From Macrolepiota albuminosa (Eukaryota > Basidiomycota > Agaricomycetes > Agaricales > Agaricaceae): a stretch of 64,000 bases of DNA. The DNA lies in the NCBI GenBank assembly GCA_027475525.1, contig JAMWFC010000049.1, positions 4,324,947-4,388,946 of the forward strand, in the 5' to 3' direction. Position numbers and translations under genes: made by a program. Shown in pieces: positions 44,047 through 55,284 of this stretch (within the stretch, counting starts at the first letter, position 1; each line of letters opens with the position of its first letter). The notes beneath the pieces are model-generated. The model saw only the letters and a list, made by a program, of their open reading frames with translations. It ran no database searches and was not told the origin of the DNA.

Positions 44047-46298
44047 ATGCCACCACCATCTGATAATTATGGAGCTGGACGTTCAGGTATTCCTCAACCG
44101 GTCCCATCTACGATCAAGAAACCGGCGGTGAACATGCGTATGCCTCTTGCAGGTGCCGCTTTACGAACCCCGTGTCAGACTCCTGGCCCTTCACATAACC
44201 CAAGACAGATGCGATCCCAGAATGCCAATTCATCGTCGCAGAGTACGACAAAGCCAAATTACGGAAGGACACCACTGAATAGGTAAAGTTTTTTTTTCTG
44301 AAACTGAGTCCAGTACCCTTGTTCTTACACAACCATCGAATGCTCGCAGCATACGGGCTGCTGGTCATATAGCCCCGTCCGGCAGTCAAACGCTCAAAGA
44401 CACTCGTCCACTGCGGGACCGACAATATCAGACGAAGATGCGACAAAAAATACTGAGCTATTTACAGACCGCAGGTTTCGAGCTTTCGATGGCTAGTCTT
44501 GCCAATATTACAGGCAAAGATTTTAGGACTATTTTTGACTTCCTAGTCCTTACTCTAGACCCTTCACATCCGCTTGGCCAGAGCACTCGGTTCGAGGACG
44601 AGTTTGTTCCTGCGCTACAGGTGTTGGGTTATCCCTTTGCTCATCAAATTGATAACAAATGGCTAGCAGCTCCAGCGAGCATGCATTCGTGGCCGTCCCT
44701 TCTTGGTGTCTTGCACTGGCTAGTTGAGATGTGCAAGGTATGTCAGTGATTAACTGTAGGCCTTGAACCAAACTAAATTGTCACTAGCTGCGAGAAGACT
44801 ATCTGGATAGTGGTCACCCGACGCTGCAAAACACTGCGGATATTCCTGAAGGGTTTGAGGACCCACTTGATCATCGAGCGTTGGCTTTCGATTATTTTGA
44901 TAAGGCCTATAGTGTTTGGCTAGATCTTGAAGACGATTTTGCGGAGCAGAATCAGTATCTCGAGGACAGATACAGTACGCGCATATATCTGGGATTCCTC
45001 CCGTTCGTTTTCTCACCTTGATCTTGTAGCCCGGAAAAATGAAAGTGTTCAAAGAGATCTCGAAACACTAACAAAGAAGCTTAATCAAGCTAAGGCCGAA
45101 CTTCACGAGCTCCAGTCCTCGGCGGTATTATTCCTGTCATGCTACCTTACCTTTTCTGATTTCCTTGACAGACTCAAGTTTTGAAGTTGCAAAATGAAAA
45201 TGATTTGTTAAAGGATGACAACGAGAAATTTCAAAAGATTTTACAGAAATATGAAGGCAGGAAGAAGAAGCTGATCGACACGATTGCTTATGAGAAAGCG
45301 GAATTGAGTACTGGTAGTAAGTTCATCAATCTAATATTTGTGCGATTAGGGAGTCCTCATAGTCAGGATAAGCCGCTCACCTGGAACAACTAAGACAGGA
45401 GCATACCAGATTATCAGAGGTTGTCAAAGAACAAGACTTGACCCCCGAGGAGGTTATTCGCATGAATACCGACCATGAAACCCTTTCGAGGAACTTGGAA
45501 GACCTCAAGCAAAAAATTGCCGAGACACGCAAGGTCTTACTGACCCTTGAAGTTACTTTCGCTAATCGTGCAGAAGCAGCTGAGGAAGCCCTTGATGCCT
45601 ATACCAACTTGCTTTCCTCCCTCGAGCTGTTCCCGCCCCTTCCCGCCCCATTCCAAGATGCTGATCTCACACTCGAACTTAATACTGCGGCCACCAATCC
45701 TCAGTCTTTTCTGGCGGGCGCTGATATTAAAAAACTCATTAAGCCAACTCTTAGCGGCATTGCGGAGATCAAGCGCTCAGAACGGGCTTCATTGGAGATT
45801 GAATACATTCAAGTTGACAACGAGCTCGACCAGCTTGCCCTAGAATGCGAGAACGTTGAGGAGGAGATAGGCGAAATAGAAAGGAAAGTTTTTGCATTGG
45901 GAGAACAAGCAGAGGATTTACGAGACGTGAGTGACATGTGTACACTGGTGGGAAATTTTTCAAAGTCTTCAATTGAACAGGCGGCTCAACAAGAAGCCGA
46001 CGTTGTCAATGCGGAAGCGACTCGATTAGAGCGGGAACTTGCTCGCGCAAGAACAGCGGCATTGGCCAGTAGAATGGACGCCAAATCTCGACTGCAGGCC
46101 CTTCAATTTGAGTTGAGTTCTTCCTTCTTTTCGACGCCTCTCTACTCACCATTTTTTCATAGTTATAACGAAAAGGCGGAAAAAATCTCTCGACTGAAAG
46201 AAGAAACCGTAAGAGCTGTAATGAAGAACGTCAAAGACATCGCCATGTTCAAAGAAGAAATATCTCGACATCTTCGAGAATTTGCCGAGGTGTCATGA
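44047..46298 (+). CDS. NDC80: Kinetochore protein NDC80 (HEC1)
   Basis: The start ATG at 44047 opens MPPPSDNYGAGRSGIPQP, a basic disordered N-terminal tail that in this family binds microtubules. After an intron (about 44284-44350) comes DTRPLRDRQYQTKMRQKILS and the calponin-homology domain (DFRTIFDFLVLTLDPSH, DEFVPALQVLGYPFAHQI, SWPSLLGVLHWLVEMCK). Further exons, split by introns of about 45-60 bp with GT-AG ends, give a long coiled coil (RKNESVQRDLETLTKKLNQA; NENDLLKDDNEKFQKILQKY; LEDLKQKIAETRKVL; LEIEYIQVDNELDQLALECE). The end is KDIAMFKEEISRHLREFAEV S and TGA at 46296-46298. The order and the length of roughly 650 residues fit an intact outer-kinetochore NDC80 subunit. It is the only host gene here without a clear lesion. 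Confidence 0.92.
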
Positions 46299-46302
46299 AT
46301 AC

Positions 46303-48090
46303 ATCATATCATAACTTCTGCCATGGTGATAGTGGTACTAGCATTGAGGAAGGCGTTGTGGATTGTATACTTGGGAATGAAGGGGGAAAGGACAAGGAAT
46401 TCCGTGGTCGAGGGGTCTAGCAGCAATGAGTTTTATGAGAGACTCACGAATTTCAGAATTGTGTAATCACCTGGGTGAAGCCTAAGAAGGTGGAAAGTGA
46501 GAAGAGATGCCATATATAGCAGCTTGGTCGTCATTTCCAGGAAGTCTGGCAGCAGCTAAGCTTGTGAGCAATTATATACATTGTTACGAAATAGATACCG
46601 ACTTATATCTAAGTTTTTGAAAACAACGTCTCGAACACGATCAACTGATTAAGCGGGGCGGTTGGCACAATAATATCCATTCGGCGTCTGCATGGCGGTA
46701 GAATGATTTTAGATGAATTCCAGGAACTAAAGGGATGGTACTTACTTGGAAAGACGGTTCGTTTCCAGCAAGATAATATCCAGCCTGACAAGCATAAGCC
46801 TCGGAGTCGAGGTATTATAGTTTGTGATCACCTACATTGAAAAAATGTTCGAGGCGTTTTTCGAAAGTGTCTTGTAAAAAGTGTCCTGTAAATATTGTGA
46901 AAGGAATGTCGTATGAGTAGTACAGACTCTGCCCACGTTGCCGCCCATAAGGTCAATTAAGTGTGCAGTGTCGTGAGGAGCGAACCTTGGCCAAGTTAAA
47001 ACATCAGCAGGAATAATGGGTCTATCGATGCACATACCAGCTGTATTCCCAAGAAGACGACTCGTAGAATCGACCATGTTATTACTCTGCAGAGAGCAAG
47101 CTCGCGATGAATTCTTATAATTTGGTGAACAATCGACTGGATCGGTGAATGCAAATGAGCCATTTGAAAATCTTTTCTGCATGAAGCCTATTGAGAACAT
47201 TCAAAGTACCTTTGAAACCGTCACTCTCGACATTGGGATCCCAACCATTTCGATAAAACTAGGCGCGAAATTCGATAATGTACCTTCGAAATCGTAGAAC
47301 AAGCGCACCAGAGAACGATTGGTGTACTTCTCCATATCATCGGTTTTTCCAAGAAGTTGAGCCACCTGACGGATTCCAAAATCTTCGAAGGTATACCGTT
47401 AAGGGTTTCAGATCACTTGAACCGATATGAAAGCTGGGATACATTCACCTCGAGCGTTCGTTCGGCTTCCCTCTCTCGTTTGCCGACCCGTGCTGGACAC
47501 ATCAAGTACTCCAAATGGACATAACCAAATTGCCATGGCGACCGTGCCACTGTGAGTAGCTTTTTTTTGCAATACGTGGCACGAGAGACGTTACTTGTAA
47601 ACATTGACTTGTCTCCCTTCGATGTTCCATTCAGGTGGATTGAGATCGCCGTTAGTCAACAACGCGGAATGCACTTCGCTCAAATCAACGCCTAAACGCT
47701 GTACTTCGTTGTGATAGTTTGCAGCGAAGTGAGAGACAATGATATCTCCACTCGAGTCTGAATATTTCTCAGAAATGGTCTAGGCAAGAATTATGAAATA
47801 CTGACCTCCCTGAGTCCAGCCTGGCAAGTTATTGGCGCGGCATTCCGGCATCCATCCGTTCGAAACTATTACACGAATATTTACAAGAGACGAAAGCCAT
47901 TTGGCGCATAATGACGTACCTTGATCCCCATCGTCCACCGATGGTTATTCTCCCCTTGTCCCGGTCGATATCCATGGTACCGCCAGCAAAAGACATGGGA
48001 AGGTCGTTCGCAAGGTCAAGAACGAAGTACGGCTTGGAGCCCCTGGGAAAGTGAATCTCTCCACGGCACGCCGCGTGGGTGTTGCCTCCA
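46303..48090 (-). pseudogene. GH92 alpha-1,2-mannosidase-like relic, internally deleted
   Basis: On the minus strand: ISMEATPTRR, then GSKPYFVLDLANDLPMSFAG plus GTMDIDRDKGRITIGGRWGS from the N-terminal beta domain. Soon after follows GWMPECRANNLPGWTQGG from the (alpha/alpha)6 catalytic barrel, with an intron next. Then come VSHFAANYHNEVQRLG, LNPPEWNIEGRQ, FGIRQVAQLLGKTDDMEKYT, GFMQKRFSNGSFAFTDPVDC, FAPHDTAHLIDLMGGN and LPGNDDQAA, ending in FLVLSPFIPKYTIHNAFLNA close to the NDC80 stop. About 250-350 residues expected between GGRWGS and GWMPECRA are missing, and several exons need frame changes. Family members are secreted and trim alpha-mannans. The gene is convergent with NDC80, ending only a few bases from it. 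Confidence 0.68.
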
Positions 48091-48139
48091 TCGAGATGTC
48101 GTTGTCCAGCGTTTGTGCAAAGTACCCAAGAGATACATC

Positions 48140-48983
48140 TATCCATGAAAATTATTATCAAGCGGTCTCTATTACTGAGATGTTTCTCACTGTGCTCGGC
48201 GGTCCAGAAAACGTCCGGATCGATGATGTCCTGTGTTTTACTCAGTCTGTATTCATGGGACAAATCCGGAGAATTTAATATGCCTTTGAAGTTTGTGACA
48301 CCTCTTGATAGGAGTGTCTATCAGAATCGTCGCGTATGACCGAAAGAGAGAGATAAAGTGAGCATACCCTCAGATCTTCTATTACTTCTCCCGCCTGTCC
48401 TCCATCCAATGCAGCATGCAGTTTGGCATAAGTTTTTTTCAATAAGAGGCACCCAAGTTTTGCCGTGTGTTCCTGATTTGGCAAAATACAAACTACTCCC
48501 ATTTTCCCTCGCTGATCTATTGTAGACTTTTTTGTCATGATGATACAAGTTTGTCTCCATATCACTCAGTTCTTCAAATTTTGGCACCGAAGTGAACAGT
48601 AGGCTTAAGGAACTTTCAATATACAGGTAGCATAGGGGCTTGGAAAGGATACTTACTCGTCTATGACGACGGTGACCCAAGCTGTGTCAGGCTGTGTCGC
48701 GGAAGAAGATAAACCCAAAGACGCCGACTCGCTCGTCACGCTGTAAATTAGTACTGAGATGTGCATCTTGCATGGGCTTAAGAATGACATACTGCAACAC
48801 AGAATTTGTCGACAAGACCTTTGTACGTGGACGTCGTAGCCGATGCGGACAAGAACCAGCAATCGCACAGGGAACCTTGGATGATGTCATTGGAATTAGC
48901 ACCGTTGATGAAGAAGGACGGTTTCTGGAGAATTTGTGTCACGTCTCTCTTTCCTTCCGTTCCTCCCTCCGGAGAGACGCCAT
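48140..48983 (-). pseudogene. Calpain-like cysteine protease relic
   Basis: From Met at 48983 the minus strand reads VTQILQKPSFFINGANSNDI and IQGSLCDCWFLSASATTSTY, the calpain catalytic-Cys block (usually QGxLGDCWFL; here Gly is Cys). After an intron come RDERVGVFGFIFFRDTA and WVTVVIDE, then FTSVPKFEELSDMETNLYHH, SLYFAKSGT, TWVPLIEKTYAKLHAALDGG and DIIDPDVFWTAEHSEKHLSN. A 10-base tandem repeat (GACACAGCCT/GACACAGCTT, about 48690-48710) shifts the frame inside FFRDTAWVTV. The catalytic His and Asn region is missing; the GH92 relic follows. The intact family cuts cytosolic proteins in a regulated way. Confidence 0.65.
48941..48982 (-). repeat. 42-bp direct repeat, left copy, flanking the tyrosine-recombinase element
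   Basis: It matches 55243-55284 with two C/T differences. It includes a short inverted pair (GTCTCTC...GAGAGAC). Here it codes for the first residues of the calpain relic. Confidence 0.7.
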
Positions 48984-49222
48984 TTCGGTCTTCGCGCCCA
49001 CGTGACTAATCTGCTATAATATACACATAACCATGACAAGCACCAGGTTATTTCTCATTACATACTATGTCCTGTAGTGTTGGTCTTCCTAGAATCGTAG
49101 AGATTCAGAACGACCTTGGGTTTCTACGCGCTGAAGGATTGAAGCCCCCAAATCGTGAGCCTCTGCGAAGCGACGCGGAGAGAACCCGTGAACACGAAAC
49201 CCACCACAGGCAAACGATTCAT

Positions 49223-49578
49223 TGTCGAAATAGACTCTCCGCTGTGGCGGCGGCGCCGGTTACTTCCCGGTTATTAAGAGTTTTCTTTTATTCTTTATTT
49301 TATTTACTTCTTATCTTGCTTACTTCTCCAGTACGATCGAACTCGATCGTACTATATAGTTTTCCTCAGCCACCATGCCGCTACCTTATGTGGCGCGAAC
49401 CCCGTCTCATGACCCTCAGTTCTTTTACCAAGACTGAGGGTATGTCGTTACTTCTAATTGTGTCGTTACCTTCGTACTTACTCGACCTGTAGGATACTTG
49501 AGACTTACTTCGTCTAACAGGTCAAATACAGTTCTTTTACCAAGACTGAGGGATACTTGAGACTTACTTCGTCTAACA
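49223..49578 (+). repeat. Solo LTR (49 kb) with LTR intron and processed duplicate
   Basis: 356 bp, TGTCGAAA...CTAACA, flanked by TTCAT at 49218-49222 and 49579-49583. It has a TATATAG about 50-60 bp before the hairpin exon (49412-49439), a 53-bp intron (49440-49492), a 27-nt exon (49493-49519), a 9-nt spacer, a hairpin copy (49529-49551) and, joined to it, a second copy of the exon (49552-49578) that forms the LTR end. Confidence 0.9.
49440..49492 (+). other. Candidate LTR intron (GTATGT...CTGTAG, 53 bp)
   Basis: It has a GTATGT donor, a branch-like TTCTAAT and a TAG acceptor. The processed neighbour at 49529-49578 reads ACTGAGG directly followed by GATACTTGAG, exactly the spliced junction. 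Confidence 0.65.
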
Positions 49579-49583
49579 TTCAT

Positions 49584-50824
49584 CTATTGAAACAGTATAG
49601 GCCTCAACATTTCTACGTACATAGGTCCTATAACCTCCAACGATCTCCAGTACCTCAAAAAGGAATCTGAAGTCCACCTGACAAGCATCTTGACGATATC
49701 CGGAGGAACTCTCTTCAGTAGTAACGTAGTAGTCCCGCCAATTCGAAAGCAGTGGCCGCTTATTAAGGGAAGAGCTTTCTCCTTCAAAATGTCGTTGAAT
49801 ACCTTCACCAATTTACTTGTTGTCAATGCAATTCTCCTACTGCCTTGAAGGCCGCACGCGACCGGTTCATGCTCTGCAACTTTATTCACCCGAGCATGAA
49901 CATGCAGTGCCGTAATTGGGTCAGGCTCGATGCATTGACGACAGACTCCCCCTTCATGCCACCCCTCTTCGTTCTCGGCAAGTGCAAGGTACGGGAACCC
50001 ACTTTGTTTGGATAGCCAAAGTTGGACCATGCTGGAATCGTATGAGGTTCGAAGTTTTCCTGCCGCCTGGGCAGAATCTCGCCCAACCTGATCTGACCTC
50101 AAAAGGAAGTGGTGGCGATTGCCCACACACAAGCATCCAAAGGCCTGGTCAAGTCTAGGTTATCCCTCACAGCCTTAAGCATCTTGACGGACAAAGGAGG
50201 ACGCTCAGGTTTCTTTGACTTGGGAGGGCGTAGGTTTTCGGTGCCTCTAATCGTGTGCTTAAGCCTAAGTGAACCTGCCCACAGCCAATCGTTTTCTATA
50301 TGCCAAGACTTTAGACCTGAGATTTTGTTACCCGCTGTACCTCCAGCTAATCGACCTGCCATCGAAGCGATGTAAAAGCACAAGAGGTCTTCCGAAGAGG
50401 GCAATGCTTCCGATAGCTTTATTCCTTCCGATTTGCAAAACGCCAGGAAATCCATGACTGCTGACGAGTATTTGTCATAGGTGGAGGCTGCCCAAGAGTG
50501 AGCTATCACTTCATTGATCCGCCCCAGTCTTTCGTCTGACAACCTGACCAAGTGGATCACGTAGGGAGAATATTTCCTGCTGTGTCGATTGTTCGCAATT
50601 CGTCCCTTCGAACCAGAGAAAATTTTCGAAGTACAACCTGCAGCGCGACTTTCAAGATGCAACAAAGACAAGGCATTACAGGACATGACTGTTGGGCACA
50701 GAGAGAAGTGAGGGTGACACTCAGATATTGTCAGAAGTGGCTGACTGCACGCAACAACCCGGTTTTTAATACCCCAATGAATAACGTAATCTCTAACAAG
50801 GTAATCAGCCTGCATATAACACAA
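49584..50824 (-). pseudogene. Tyrosine recombinase of the DIRS/Ngaro-like element
   Basis: The first part (50824 down to about 50099) has the SAM-like core-binding fold typical of these enzymes: HSWAASTYDKYSSAVMDFLA, FCKSEGIKLSEALPSSEDLL, YIASMAGRLAGGTAGNKISG, PERPPLSVKMLKAVRDNLDL. The second part, in another frame, has HVHARVNKV and the catalytic segment GHCFRIGGTTTLLLKRVPPD plus IVKMLVRWTSDSFLRYWRSL, with His-x-x-Arg and the Tyr of RYW. It would insert the circular cDNA by site-specific recombination. At least one frame change is needed between the parts near 50120. Confidence 0.8.
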
Positions 50825-50964
50825 TTCTGCCTGTACAACACCAAGCCTGCAGCCACGATTCTATGAACTTAATAACATACAACTGATTGTGAACTGAAAT
50901 GAAGGGAATAATACAGCGTCCACCTGTATAAGCTGGCTGAGTCCGGACAAGTAAGGGCGACCAC

Positions 50965-52951
50965 TCAAACTACAGGTAAATCGCCATGTCGAACTGAATG
51001 GTTCACGAAAGATTTCAAGTAATCGGGGATTTTTGGGATGAAAGGATATATAAGCGATCTCGGAGGGAAGCATCCCCTGGAAGGTGCATCCGCTAGGTTG
51101 TTGACCGTAGACACCCATTTAGTTGTGATCCATAACGAATGAGACTGGAAGACATCAATGATGCGACGAAGGACACTGTTCTGCTCCGAGTTCCTTGACC
51201 TACCCGCCGACAGAGCTCCCACCACACCGGTGTTGTCTGATCAAATAATGATATGGCAATTTCTAAAGCCTGCCGTTGCTAGGGTCCAAACCGCAAGGTC
51301 AACCGCTACCATCTCAGTCCATCCAATGTCTCTGCCGTCCGTCTTCCAACCCGGTTTCAGCTCCCAAGCAAGCCAACGTCCATCCAAAACAAAACTTATG
51401 CCCCAGGAAGTTGAAGCGTCGACAAAGACACTGACATTTAGAGGTTCTGGTGGACGAACTATTCTGGTGCCGCACCAGTCGTTCGTCAACACACTCCTCC
51501 ACCATGCAATATCCTCGAAGACCGCTCGGCCTGGCCTGTGACGGAAGAAAGGGCTTGTTGTAGTGGGGAACTTTGAGCGGAAGGAGAACAAGGAGGGAAG
51601 GTGAGATCTTTCTATGGGCACAACCAGACATATGTGGTTCAGTGTTCCAATGAGGGATTCTGTTTCCTTAAGAGAAACAGCGCAACCAGGCAGCCATCCT
51701 TCCAGTTTCCGGAGATACTTCTCTTTCTTCTTGGTTGGCAGCTCGACCGTCTTGTTTTCCAGAGACCACAGAAAGCCTATGTAGGTAAAAGATGTAGCGA
51801 ATGGGAAATGTTTGTCTGCTGCCCATGGCCACCCTAATCTTGTGGCGATGGTCCAAATAAGCGATTCGTCATATGAGAACGTGTAAGGGGGGGAGTCGTT
51901 CTTTGGGTAACGGAAAAATATGAAGTCATCGACCGATTTCAGGACTGCCTCGATCCCGTAATGCAAATGTGGACAATAGCATCCGCGACCAAACCGAAGA
52001 TGCCAGGGGCACAGGAAATACCAAAATTCAACCGAAAGTCAAAGTGAATCAAGCCGTCTATGATGACTGCCAGTAATCTCCAATCCTCAGGTCCAGTCGG
52101 TATGTTTCAAAATGCTGAGTCCATGTCGAACACTGCCACTTCTGTACCAGGAGGGGCATCCGCCACCAGTAGCCAGCAGGCCGAAAAAGTTCCCCAGTCA
52201 CACTTGAATTGGGATGCATCAATAAGAAATTAATAGAAGGTATATTTGGGTTGTTGCGAGGTTAAGATAGGTCAAGAGTGACTCTGAGCTTCCCTCCCGC
52301 ACTAGCGATAACATTGAGCGGAGCCGTTCTGTAAGGGCCGAAAAGAGTAAGAGCGTCTGAAGGAGAGAAACCTGGTGATAAACGGCCTAATTTAATTTCT
52401 TGAGCATATTTTGAGAGTACAAAAGCGTGTGCATCTGAAGTACGGTAATGATTCTTGGGTATAAAGGTTTGATCAAGTGCAAAAGAGTCCAAGCCAATGC
52501 TAAAGCCATTCCGGAGGCCTTTCGGCACCTCCGCAAACCTGTCCAAGACACCGGCTGCCGCTAACTCCTCCTCCCAATGGTCAGCGCGCAATGGGGTGGA
52601 GACAGGAAACAGAGAATCAAGCTGCACAAGCCTGCGCGCCATGGGCAGATGTTCCACACAAGGAACAGACGTGCGCATATCGGCAGTCTGAGCCTCTGTC
52701 ACATCGGGAGAAGCTGTTGAACGAGTAGCAGATGGTGGATTCATCGGGGGTCTTCCATATTCTTCCTTCCTTACACAAGAACTTGGGAACTGCTCGACAG
52801 GACGAGAGCTTATGGTCGGTGTTCCCGCATGAGAGGCAGCGTGAGCATCGGCGGGGAGACAGCGGTTGGGAGGAGGAATTGCCCTGCGTGTGGGAGGAGG
52901 AATTGCCCTGCGTGTCTCGATGTTTGGAACCGCTAGAACGCCCTCGCGCAA
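50965..52951 (-). pseudogene. RT-RNase H of the DIRS/Ngaro-like element
   Basis: The RT begins LFGPYRTAPLNVIASAGGKL and RVTLDLS, with a stop then PRNNPNIPSINFLL. After frame changes come SAF and the catalytic SVDDFIFFRYP, then TYIGFLWSLENKTVELPTKK, SLIGTLNHICLVVP and the RNase H part (VSVFVDASTSWGISFVLDGR, WTEMVAVDLAVWTLATAGFR). KWVSTVNNLADAPSRG closes the domain in another frame. The match is to DIRS-type RTs by layout and motifs. Stops and frameshifts between 51970 and 52260 disable it. Confidence 0.78.
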
Positions 52952-55143
52952 GAAACGATTCCATTTCCGCTAGCCGAACGTTCAAAGTTTCCACCCAGGA
53001 GGAGTGCAGATCCGAGAGGCACTTGTGCCAGATGTCAGTCTGGAATGTATCCATCCGGAAGGTGTGTGATTTCCTGATGAATAAACCCCGCAGACGGCGG
53101 TCATAGTGCTGAATAACTGGAAAGAGGACCCTAGCATTGTTCATGTTCTTCAAATACTTGAAGTGTCGTGCAAATGAATCTGCGATGACATTCGTGACAT
53201 GGCCGCCAGAATGAGCCTCGTCACCCGCTCGCAGGTGCTTACGCATCGCATCCACCAGATTATCGGCTGCACCACACTACTCATCAAATGAAAGCTTACT
53301 CCTTGGAGGTGTCGAAGGAAGTGAGAGGGAGGCGGAGTTTGCCATTGGCAATCATGAAGGCAGATTCAGGAGGGGGGGTTCATGCGCAGCCTGGTGGCAC
53401 GCGTCATCTGTAAGCAAGTTCAAAGGAATGTATTCAAGCATGCCACTCTCTAGCACCTGGATGACCTTCTGCGGAAAGACTTTATCTGCAGCTGAGAGCA
53501 TTCGCCCTACATCTGGCGGCAAACCATGAAACGTACAACAGGGGCGATCGGCTAGGTCTGGTACTGCCTCACCATGAAATTCGTCCTGCAGCAGAAGGCC
53601 AGGAGCACAGCCACAAACGGGAGGTACAAATTGGTCTAGCACATGATTCGGTGCCAGGCCATCATCATGGCTGGACTGGGGCCTATACAAGAAGGGTTCC
53701 CCCAAGCAAGAAGCGGCAGGAGGAGCTATGGGTACAGTGGGGAAGGAATCAGGATTGCGTGCGAGGTCGCCAACCTGCGCAGCTGGCGCAGGGGGAACCA
53801 CTGGCCGCAGTGGGGCAGGAGGGGTTCCTCGGCAAGGGGCAGGCTCCTCTGGCACTGGTGCCCTGAGAGTAGGTCCCAGGCTTCCTGCGGCTCCGTGGCC
53901 GGAAGAAGTCTCCACACTGGGGCAGGAGGCCGAACCGGCCTGAGGAGAGTCCAGCGCTCTGTCCCGTATGCGGCACAAGTGCTGCATGACGTCTGAGGAA
54001 TGGTAAGCACCAATGAAGCTAGCAAGAGGGCACAGAGGGCCAGCGAGGGGCACAGAGGCCAGTGAGGCACTGCAGCCAAAGACAAGGCACGGGGGCCAGC
54101 AGGGCCAAGGCACGCAGGCCGGCAAGCGTGGGGCACATCAGGCCAGCTAGTAACAGTGAGCAAAGGGCACCACGGCCAAAGCGAGGTATGAAGGCAAGCT
54201 GCCAAGGGCCAAGGCCCATGCGCAGCACAAAGGTCGGAGCGACATGAACAGTCGGCACCGCAGAACAGGAAACAGAGAACGAAGGATACACAGCGCAAAA
54301 GGAAGAGGCGAGCAACAGAGAAGGAGATTACTCACCCTTGCGCGACACGTTGAGCCCATAAGCTTGAAGGATTTGAACCAATTGGGCATCCGACATTGTC
54401 ACGGCACGCAGGTCATCGTTATGAGCAAAAGGAGAAGGGATGCGGTCAGGGGTGGGCAAACGGTAAGTGTCAACAGACGAAGACCGCTGCTGGCTGCGAC
54501 TCTGACCACCGCTGGCGGTTGGGGAGCCCCCCGGGAGGCGAGGGTCGGCCGAGGAAGATTGTGTGCCAGGCGGATGCGACAGCGAGAGGGGCGCCGCCCA
54601 ACCAGGATGCATATATGCAGCATCCCCCCCCCCCCCTCGAGCCGGAGCCTGAGCCAGAGCTTGCAAGTATTGGTTGATGTCGGCTGGAGTCAAACCCGCT
54701 TCCAGGGCTGTAGGCAGTCCAGGGCGAGGTTGTTTATGGCTGCGCTTTGGGGTAGCCCCCGCTGGCGAGGGGGCGGGCCTCCTTCCAGGGTTGGAAGGCC
54801 TGGCCGCTGCATGAGCTCCAGAGGAGGAGCCCTCCGGCTTAGCAAGGGCCAAGGCCAGGCCAGGTTCCTGGGACGCCTGCTGGGGGAAGACACGGGTCGC
54901 GGTCGCACCAACCGGTTCGGCCTCGATTCCACTCATTCTGCCTTCCTCCCCTCCGACAGCTGGGAAGACGCCCAGCATCGAGGTCATAGGCTCCGGAACT
55001 CTATCCCAGCTTTCAAATGGAACCTGCAAAGGGGTCAGTTGTGCTAGATGACTCACAGGTTGAGAAGGAGCGTCCATTCCCGCACCAGTCCCGTTACTTC
55101 TACCCCGCGTTTTCATGAGACTCCACTCGAGAGAGAGGACCAC
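52617..55143 (-). pseudogene. Gag of the DIRS/Ngaro-like element, with a 343-bp intron
   Basis: The N-terminal part (55143-54336) is Pro/Ser/Ala-rich and ends QLVQILQAYGLNVSRK. A GTGAGT donor at 54335 and CAG acceptor at 53993 bound an intron; joining them keeps frame as RK-DVMQHL. The next part (53992-53352) includes FHGLPPDVGRMLSAADKVFP. A third part (53255-52617) has YLKNMNNARVLFPVIQHYDR, a zinc-finger-like CSRCLSCGNTDHKLSSC, and a CCCH-like CYSFNSFSRCDRGSDCRYAH. Such paired fingers recur in fungal YR-element Gags. A frame break lies between 53352 and 53255. It would package element RNA. Confidence 0.7.
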
Positions 55144-55242
55144 GTAGTGTTCAGGATGCGAACGAGTTCTCCATGGTCAACAACGCTCTGTATCGCGCTA
55201 GCTAGGTGGAAGTATGGGAAGTTGTGAGTCATGTCCCAAAAT

Positions 55243-55284
55243 ACGTCTCTCTTTCCTTCTGTTCCTCCCTCTGGAGAGACGCCA
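55243..55284 (-). repeat. 42-bp direct repeat, right copy
   Basis: See the left copy at 48941-48982. In the reading frame used by the calpain relic both copies are open (SLQREEQKERDV here, SLRREERKERDV there), but they diverge at once after DV. Confidence 0.7.

Larger units (their letters stand above)
48983..55242 (-). mobile_element. DIRS/Ngaro-like tyrosine-recombinase retrotransposon (approximate limits)
   Basis: Minus-strand Gag with zinc fingers, an RT-RNase H and a tyrosine recombinase replace the LTR/integrase plan, which is the DIRS/Ngaro arrangement. The limits are taken from the 42-bp direct repeats on both sides and are not proven. A solo LTR sits just after the recombinase stop. 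Several frame breaks suggest the copy is dead. Split direct repeats of the A1-B1-A2-B2 kind were not resolved. Confidence 0.72.

Noticed and set aside
54328..55143. A stand-alone host gene for the Pro/Ala/Ser-rich protein
   Set aside because: A splice to the downstream Gag part in frame, and its place at the 5' end of the tyrosine-recombinase element, make it part of that element.
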